In this document: piece after piece, positions 59,659-64,000 of the stretch
Layout of the letters: each line of letters starts with the position of its first letter
How positions within the stretch are numbered: position 1 is the stretch's first letter
Source: Maricaulis maris_C
Lineage (GTDB): Bacteria > Pseudomonadota > Alphaproteobacteria > Caulobacterales > Maricaulaceae
DNA: 64,000 bases
Assembly (NCBI RefSeq): GCF_049116555.1
Contig: NZ_JAGDYT010000006.1
Span: forward strand, 496,001-560,000
Direction: 5' to 3'
Notes under the pieces: model-generated
Seen by the model: only the letters and a program-made list of their open reading frames with translations
What the model was told of the DNA's origin: nothing
The model's database searches: none
Position numbers and translations under genes: made by a program

Positions 59659-60093
59659 TCAAACACTCCCGCGATAGGTCAGCAATTTGACAAGCGTGCT
59701 GGTAAGGCCGGCCAGCATGGCCCCGACGAACAAGGCGTTCGCAGCCCAGAACGGGTCGAATTCAAAGACCAGCAGCATCAGGGCGACAAAGGCCGCGGCA
59801 TGCATGGCATGTCCGCCCCAGGCATCACCGCGCCGCTCGGCCGCATGGTCACGCTCGTCATCCATGACACCTGCTTCGTCCAGCTCGTTCCGGCTGGAGA
59901 TGGCGGCGCGAACAATGTCGGCAATCAGTGTCGCCACGAAGACCACTATCGCGATCATCATCTCGCCCTTCCAGGAGACCTCATCCAGAGGCCGACTGAA
60001 TATCTGGGGGACGACCCGGATCAGATACCAGCCCAGTGCCAGGACCGTACCGAGCGCGACCGCGCGGTTCATTCTTTCGAGGAAGCCGGGCAT
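59659..60093 (-). CDS. Four-helix membrane protein with DERD/RGD motif (second)
   Basis: A 144-residue protein with four hydrophobic helices (AVALGTVLALGWYLIRVVP, MIAIVVFVATLIADIVRAA, AAAFVALMLLVFEFDPFWAA, ALFVGAMLAGLTSTLVKLL). A cytoplasmic loop, MDDERDHAAERRGDAWGGHA, shares the pattern DERD-x-x-x-E-x-RGD-x-x-GG with the upstream gene. It is DUF2178-like. The ATG shares a base with the upstream stop (TGATG). Confidence 0.75.
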   Translation of the reverse strand: MPGFLERMNRAVALGTVLALGWYLIRVVPQIFSRPLDEVSWKGEMMIAIVVFVATLIADIVRAAISSRNELDEAGVMDDERDHAAERRGDAWGGHAMHAAAFVALMLLVFEFDPFWAANALFVGAMLAGLTSTLVKLLTYRGSV

Positions 60094-60527
60094 CACACAC
60101 CCCTCCGATAGTCGATCAGCTTGGAGACACCCTTGACCAGTTCGCCGGCGACCAGGCCAGCCAGGACAAGATTGGCGATCAGGTGATAAGGCTGCGCCGT
60201 CATCGCCGCGGCCACTGCCGCAAGGGCGAATATGGCCAACACGAAACCACCGCGCTGGTCGCCCCGCATCTCGACCAGCTTGTCGCGCTCATCAGCCTTG
60301 TCATTGGCCTCGGACGGGGCCGCGACCGCAATGGCAACATTGGCGACGATCGACGCGACAATGATGGCACCAACCGTGACCAGCATCTTCGCATTGGTCA
60401 TGTCGAGCGCCTCTTCCGGGCTGACCGCACTCCCAAGCAACACGCTGGCCGAGCTGGCGAAATACCAGGCATAGACGCCGCCCGTCAGGACCAGCATCGC
60501 GATATTGCTTTTCTCGTGAAAGCTCAT
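60093..60527 (-). CDS. Four-helix membrane protein with DERD/RGD motif (first)
   Basis: A 144-residue protein with four hydrophobic helices (IAMLVLTGGVYAWYFASSASVL, MLVTVGAIIVASIVANVAIA, FVLAIFALAAVAAAMTAQP, LIANLVLAGLVAGELVKGV) and the loop ADERDKLVEMRGDQRGG. It is homologous to the next gene. I start it at 60527, where GGAGTG precedes the ATG; the extended ORF would run through the operator region. The three genes look like a small regulated membrane module of unknown purpose. Confidence 0.75.
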   Translation of the reverse strand: MSFHEKSNIAMLVLTGGVYAWYFASSASVLLGSAVSPEEALDMTNAKMLVTVGAIIVASIVANVAIAVAAPSEANDKADERDKLVEMRGDQRGGFVLAIFALAAVAAAMTAQPYHLIANLVLAGLVAGELVKGVSKLIDYRRGV

Positions 60528-60547
60528 GTCAAACACTCCATTCTTGA

Positions 60548-60612
60548 TGTCTGATATTCTTGACATGACGCCATGTAAGCACAAGCAGACTTGATGTCAA
60601 ATATTTCTGACA
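60548..60612 (-). promoter_or_regulatory. Promoter and paired operators of the XRE operon
   Basis: Two 18-bp palindrome-like sites of form TGTC-N10-GACA: TGTCTGATATTCTTGACA (60548-60565) and TGTCAAATATTTCTGACA (60595-60612), with start-to-start spacing of 47 bases. On the minus strand, TTGACA at 60600-60595 can be a -35 and TACATG, 17 bases on, a weak -10. One operator covers the -35 and the other lies between the -10 and the start codon, an arrangement suited to autorepression. Confidence 0.7.
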
Positions 60613-60621
60613 TAAAAATGC

Positions 60622-60650
60622 AAAAAGAAGGCCCGCCGGAGCGAGCCTTC
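60622..60650 (-). terminator. Rho-independent terminator of lysS
   Basis: A stem GAAGGC (60627-60632) with GCCTTC (60645-60650) and some inner pairing, followed on the minus strand by five T (60622-60626). It lies just after the lysS stop and separates it from the XRE operon promoter. Confidence 0.75.
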
Positions 60651-60657
60651 CGTTAAA

Positions 60658-62247
60658 TCAATCGCTTGCGAGCTCCCCGGCGAGGCCGGACTCGATCAGC
60701 TTGATGGTCTCGCCAACGCCGTAAATGGCAACGAAGGAGCCGAAGCGCGGCCCCTGGGACTGGCCGAGCAGGACTTCATAGAGCGCCTGGAACCAGTTGC
60801 GCAGGTTCTCGAACTCCTGTGTCTTGCCGGCCGCAAAGACCTCATCCTGGATCTTGGCGGCGTCGCGCTCGTCCGTGTCCATCGCCTTGAGGCGCACCAG
60901 CAGGTCCTCCATCGCCGCCCGCTCCATGTCCGTGGCCGAACGGAAGGATTTGGTCGGCTTCACGAAGTCCTGGAAATACTGCACCGCGAATCCGGCGAGC
61001 TGATCGAGCAAGGGATGACTGTCCGGCGTGGCCCCATCGACATAACGCCCGATGAAGCCCCACATGACCTCACTATTATGAGCCGAAGCGGCCGACGCCA
61101 GATTGAGCATCAGCGCAAAGGAGATCGGCGAGGTATCGCTTGGCGGATTGCCGTCATGGATGTGCCAGGCCGGGTTTTCCAGCTGCTTGTCCGGCGTCTG
61201 TCCGGGATAGGCGGCGAGATGCTGCATATACTCGTCGACCGCCTTTGGAATGACGTCGAAATACAAGCGCTTGGCCGTCTTGGGCTTGACGAAGTTGTAA
61301 TAGGACAGGCTCTCCGCCGGGGCGTATTTCAGCCAGTCCTCGACCGACAGGCCATTGCCCTTGGACTTGGAAATCTTCTCGCCCTTCTGATCCAGGAAGA
61401 GCTCGTAGACGAACTGCGTTGGCGGCTCGGCACCGAGGATCTTGCAGATGCGCGAATAGATTGGCGCATTGGTCTGATGGTCCTTGCCGAACATCTCGAA
61501 ATCGACCCCCAGGGCCGCCCAGCGCATGCCGAAATCCGGCTTCCACTGAAGCTTCACATGACCGCCGGTCACCGGCAGTGTGGTCTCGCTGCCGTCCTCG
61601 TCATCAAAGGTGATCGTGCCCGCTTCAGCATCGACCGCCTTCATCGGCACATAGAGGACCCGGCCCGTCTTCGGCGAGATCGGCAGGAAGGGCGAATAGG
61701 TCGCCTGGCGCTCCGCCCCCAGCGTCGGCAGCATCACCGCCATGATGTCTTCATAGCGCTCGGCCGCCCGCTTGAGCATCGCGTCATAGGCGCCTGTCTT
61801 GTAGAGCTCAGTCGCCGACTGGAAGGTATAGGTGAAGCCGAAGCCGTCGAGAAAGCCGCGCAGGCGCGCATTCATGTGCGCACCGAAACTCTCATGTGTG
61901 CCGAACGGATCGGGCACCACGGTCAGCGGCTCCTGCAGGTGCTGGTTCAGCATGTCCTGCTGCGGCAGGTTGTCGGGCACCTTGCGCATGCCGTCCATGT
62001 CATCGGAGACACAGATCAGTTGCGGCTCATAGGCCCCGCCGGTCAGCGCATCGAAGGCGCGCAGCACCATGGTGGTGCGCACCACCTCGCCGAACGTGCC
62101 CATGTGCGGAAGCCCCGACGGGCCATAGCCGGTCTCGAACACGACCGGCCCGGATTTTCGTCCCAGCTTGTCCAGACGCTTCTTGAGCAGGCGCGCTTGT
62201 TCAAACGGCCAGGCTTTCGCGTTTTGGGCAAGATCGGAAACAGACAT
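60658..62247 (-). CDS. lysS: Lysyl-tRNA synthetase, class I
   Basis: A 529-residue class I LysRS, the archaeal/alphaproteobacterial type, which charges tRNA-Lys. The HIGH-like motif is GPSGLPHMGTFGEV near residue 45 and the KMSKS loop KGEKISKSKGNGLSVED near residue 290. The C-terminal helical anticodon-binding domain follows. ATG at 62247 is preferred over a start three codons upstream. It has its own terminator. Confidence 0.95.
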   Translation of the reverse strand: MSVSDLAQNAKAWPFEQARLLKKRLDKLGRKSGPVVFETGYGPSGLPHMGTFGEVVRTTMVLRAFDALTGGAYEPQLICVSDDMDGMRKVPDNLPQQDMLNQHLQEPLTVVPDPFGTHESFGAHMNARLRGFLDGFGFTYTFQSATELYKTGAYDAMLKRAAERYEDIMAVMLPTLGAERQATYSPFLPISPKTGRVLYVPMKAVDAEAGTITFDDEDGSETTLPVTGGHVKLQWKPDFGMRWAALGVDFEMFGKDHQTNAPIYSRICKILGAEPPTQFVYELFLDQKGEKISKSKGNGLSVEDWLKYAPAESLSYYNFVKPKTAKRLYFDVIPKAVDEYMQHLAAYPGQTPDKQLENPAWHIHDGNPPSDTSPISFALMLNLASAASAHNSEVMWGFIGRYVDGATPDSHPLLDQLAGFAVQYFQDFVKPTKSFRSATDMERAAMEDLLVRLKAMDTDERDAAKIQDEVFAAGKTQEFENLRNWFQALYEVLLGQSQGPRFGSFVAIYGVGETIKLIESGLAGELASD

Positions 62248-62615
62248 CCCGGGCAACTTTCTCAGACAGGAGGACAGATGCTCGCGAGGTAGAGGGGAAG
62301 CGCCAGATGGTCAAGCAAGCCGGGCTTGGTGGCGCCCTTTCTCTCTCCCCCTGGAACGCGCCCGGGCGATACGGATATCCCGGTGGCGGCGATCTGAACC
62401 CCCTCATCCGCCCCTCAGGCTCCGCCTACCACGGGAGACGGAGCTCGGGCGATGCTTGACGACCACACCGTTACTGAAAGGCAACACCCCTGTTCCATCC
62501 AACCCCACCGGATCGATTTCGCCTTGCACGCGAAGTCCAGGGCGGTCATAAGCCGCCTCCCGTTAACCCCGCCCCGGACCGGCTCTCCCGGTCCTGCGCA
62601 CACGAAGAGACGATC
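62248..62615. other. Intergenic region upstream of lysS and the rtcB leader
   Basis: About 370 bases with no gene I can support. It must contain the lysS promoter and the promoter of the rtcB leader transcript; TTGACG near 62457 is a possible -35. A small hairpin (GGACCGG/CCGGTCC, 62576-62594) lies just before the 30-codon ORF. Confidence 0.5.
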
Positions 62616-62708
62616 ATGAACTCAGTTCAGACCCGATATCGCCTCTCCCGCCCGGTCTATTGGCCGGCGGCGGTTGTGCGCGCGGAGGATGACGCTTTCA
62701 CCCGGTAG
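62616..62708 (+). CDS. 30-codon ORF in the rtcB leader (possible leader peptide)
   Basis: The ORF encodes MNSVQTRYRLSRPVYWPAAV and ten more residues, ending in TAG at 62706. GAAGAGA lies seven bases before the ATG. It ends 26 bases before a strong terminator hairpin. Such a short reading frame before an attenuator recalls a leader peptide, but there is no run of one amino acid that would explain control by tRNA charging. The Arg content is high (five Arg). It may also be an independent small protein. Confidence 0.35.
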   Translation: MNSVQTRYRLSRPVYWPAAVVRAEDDAFTR

Positions 62709-62734
62709 ACTGGCCCCACAGTCCCGGTTGTTGG

Positions 62735-62767
62735 CCCTCCCGAGCGCCCGCTCGAGGAGGGTTTTTT
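62735..62767 (+). terminator. Strong terminator/attenuator upstream of rtcB
   Basis: Arms CCCTCCCGAGC and GCTCGAGGAGGG (62735-62761) form a GC-rich stem with a short loop, followed by six T at 62762-62767. It is oriented toward rtcB, 162 bases before its start, so it ends a short upstream transcript or works as an attenuator. Confidence 0.85.
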
Positions 62768-62817
62768 GTGTTCTGCGCCGCCCCGCCCCCCGAAAGGTGG
62801 CCGGAATACAAATCCCA

Positions 62818-62851
62818 GGGAGGGAGTGCGACCCCCGACGCGCTCCCTCCC
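62818..62851 (+). ncRNA. Structured leader hairpin in front of rtcB
   Basis: A 13-bp stem (62818-62830 with 62839-62851, all paired in RNA counting one G-U) with the 8-base loop ACCCCCGA. There is no T-run after it. It is 78 bases upstream of the rtcB start and downstream of the terminator at 62735, so it would be part of the rtcB mRNA. The AATCCC and GGGTT sequences just outside could extend the structure. Confidence 0.5.
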
Positions 62852-62928
62852 GCAAGGGTTCATGAACTCCTTGGCATGACCGATTGAACAGAAAGAAAGG
62901 CTCTGCGCCCGGCGCGGAGAAGACACCC

Positions 62929-64000
62929 ATGTCGACCCAGTATGAAGCCATCGAGACATCATCCGGCCTGATCAAGGCCTGGGTGAAGGGCGTTCCGGTC
63001 GAGAATGCCGCGATCGAACAGCTGCGCAATGTCGCCGGCCTGCCCTTCGTGCACAGCCATGTCGCGGCCATGCCGGATATTCATTTCGGACGCGGCGCGA
63101 CGGTTGGTTCGGTCATCCCGACCAAGGGCGCGATCATCCCGGCAGCGGTCGGGGTTGATATCGGCTGCGGCATGATGGCGATGCGGACCAGCCTCAAGGC
63201 CCACCAGCTACCTGACAGCCTGAAGGCCACACGGGACGCAATCGAGCGGGCCGTGCCGGTCGGGAATGGCAAGGGCGGCGACCACCGGATCAATCCGGCC
63301 TCGGTCAATTCACGGCTTGAAACCTCTGGCCTCGTGGAGCGGCTCGCCGTGATCAAGGGCAAGCACAGGAAGATCGGCACGCACAAGGTGGACGGCCAGA
63401 TCGGCACGCTGGGCGGCGGCAATCACTTCATCGAACTCTGTCTCGACGAGGCCGGTTCGGTGTGGGTGATGCTGCACTCGGGCTCGCGCGGCACTGGCAA
63501 CATGATCGGCACCTATTTCATCGAGCGGGCCCGCGAAGAGCTCGCCCGGCGGGTGCTGGGCTTCCATGTGCCGGACAAGGATCTCGCCTTCTTCCTCGAG
63601 GGCGAGCCCCTGTTCGACGACTATGTCGAAGCGGTTGGCTGGGCCCAGGACTATGCCCGGGAAAACCGTGAGGCGATGATGGAGCGGGTACTCCACGCCC
63701 TGCGGTCGACGCTGGGCCGGTTCAAGACCGACAAGGCCGCGGTGAATTGTCACCACAATTATGTGGAGCAGGAACACCATTTCGGCGCCGATGTCTGGCT
63801 GACCCGGAAGGGCGCGGTCTCGGCGCGGCTGGACGAGCTCGGCATCATTCCCGGCTCGATGGGGGCGAAATCCTTCATTGTGCGCGGCAAGGGCGCAGCG
63901 GACAGCTTCTGCTCCTGCTCGCACGGGGCCGGGCGGACCATGTCCCGGTTCAGGGCCAAGCAGAGCTTCACCCTCTCCGATCACCGCAAAGCGACCGACG
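62929..64000 (+). CDS. rtcB: RNA-splicing ligase RtcB (cut by window edge)
   Basis: RtcB joins 2',3'-cyclic phosphate and 5'-hydroxyl RNA ends using GTP and Mn2+. The 357 codons visible show the metal-binding motifs in order: MPDIHFGRGATVGSVIP, GVDIGCGMMAM, GTLGGGNHFIELCLDEAG, MLHSGSRGTGN, NCHHNYVEQEHHFG and SCSHGAGRTMSR. The last of these carries the His that is guanylylated. Only the C-terminal tail is missing. GGAGA lies before the ATG. No RtcR regulator or RtcA cyclase is in view. Confidence 0.95.
   Translation, partial: MSTQYEAIETSSGLIKAWVKGVPVENAAIEQLRNVAGLPFVHSHVAAMPDIHFGRGATVGSVIPTKGAIIPAAVGVDIGCGMMAMRTSLKAHQLPDSLKATRDAIERAVPVGNGKGGDHRINPASVNSRLETSGLVERLAVIKGKHRKIGTHKVDGQIGTLGGGNHFIELCLDEAGSVWVMLHSGSRGTGNMIGTYFIERAREELARRVLGFHVPDKDLAFFLEGEPLFDDYVEAVGWAQDYARENREAMMERVLHALRSTLGRFKTDKAAVNCHHNYVEQEHHFGADVWLTRKGAVSARLDELGIIPGSMGAKSFIVRGKGAADSFCSCSHGAGRTMSRFRAKQSFTLSDHRKATD

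Noticed and set aside
62870..62895. Sigma-54 type promoter before rtcB (TGGCATG...TTGAA)
   Set aside because: The spacing is off by one and the -12 GC is missing, and it lies too close to the start codon; not a convincing match to TGGCAC-N5-TTGC.
1..64000. CRISPR arrays, rRNA, tRNA, insertion sequences, prophage genes
   Set aside because: I looked for regular spaced repeats, T-loop signatures, transposase motifs and phage structural genes in the gaps and found none that could be supported.

Overview
The window reads as chromosomal DNA of a GC-rich, stalked or polar alphaproteobacterium of the Caulobacterales/Maricaulales group. A Maricaulis-like genome is my best guess. The reasons are a PodJ-type polarity protein with the typical N-terminal SPOR-less WSVKG/GEWLN module, an orphan Flp pilin, UrcA-family proteins, a class I lysyl-tRNA synthetase, alphaproteobacterial SerC, and GANTC motifs (the CcrM methylation site) with a DnaA box in front of podJ. 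Coding density is high, many neighbours overlap by a shared stop/start (TGATG or ATGA), and no rRNA, tRNA, insertion sequence or CRISPR array was found.

Layout. 1-6.4 kb: housekeeping genes (lysC end, ubiG, DUF1178, a nitrilase-family amidase, grxC, comF, an NDUFAF5-like methyltransferase, a hidden 52-residue Flp pilin coupled to mutT, and a parvulin). 6.5-9.9 kb: secA and a GNAT acetyltransferase. 10-14.8 kb: pagL-like lipid A deacylase, serC, a class V aminotransferase, an EamA transporter and thiD. 14.8-22.5 kb: envelope and unknown proteins (TPR protein, lipoprotein, periplasmic ankyrin protein, GST, a zincin-like secreted protein) with LysR and AraC regulators.

22.5-24.3 kb is the one long stretch that ordinary genes do not explain. 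It holds degenerate 42-nt repeats, a cluster of DnaA-box-like sequences, an 81-nt near-perfect palindrome, and an AT-rich segment with one membrane-protein ORF, flanked by two related copies of a terminator-like sequence.

24.3-34 kb is a fatty-acid/acyl-CoA degradation region on the minus strand (fadB/J-like, thiolase, two acyl-CoA dehydrogenases, a MerR regulator). Inside it is a mosaic: two unrelated small membrane-protein genes sit between repeated pieces of an acyl-CoA dehydrogenase tail and of a small secreted-protein head, and a 59-codon chimeric ORF lies at the junction.

34-48.9 kb: podJ and its cell-cycle-type promoter, a TauE/SafE transporter with its TIGR02186 partner, the Lhr helicase/PdeM DNA-repair pair, an MscS channel and several small membrane proteins. 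49-55.7 kb: PaaI thioesterases, UrcA proteins, a MATE exporter, pyrD, and an S24-type regulator that has lost its catalytic residues. 55.7-59.3 kb: a cytochrome P450 facing a TonB-dependent receptor. 59.4-60.6 kb: a self-contained operon of two related membrane proteins and a small XRE regulator, with two matching 18-bp operator-like palindromes. 60.6-64 kb: lysS, then a leader region (30-codon ORF, strong terminator, strong hairpin) ahead of rtcB, which runs off the end.

Product names rest on motifs read by eye; no database search was possible.
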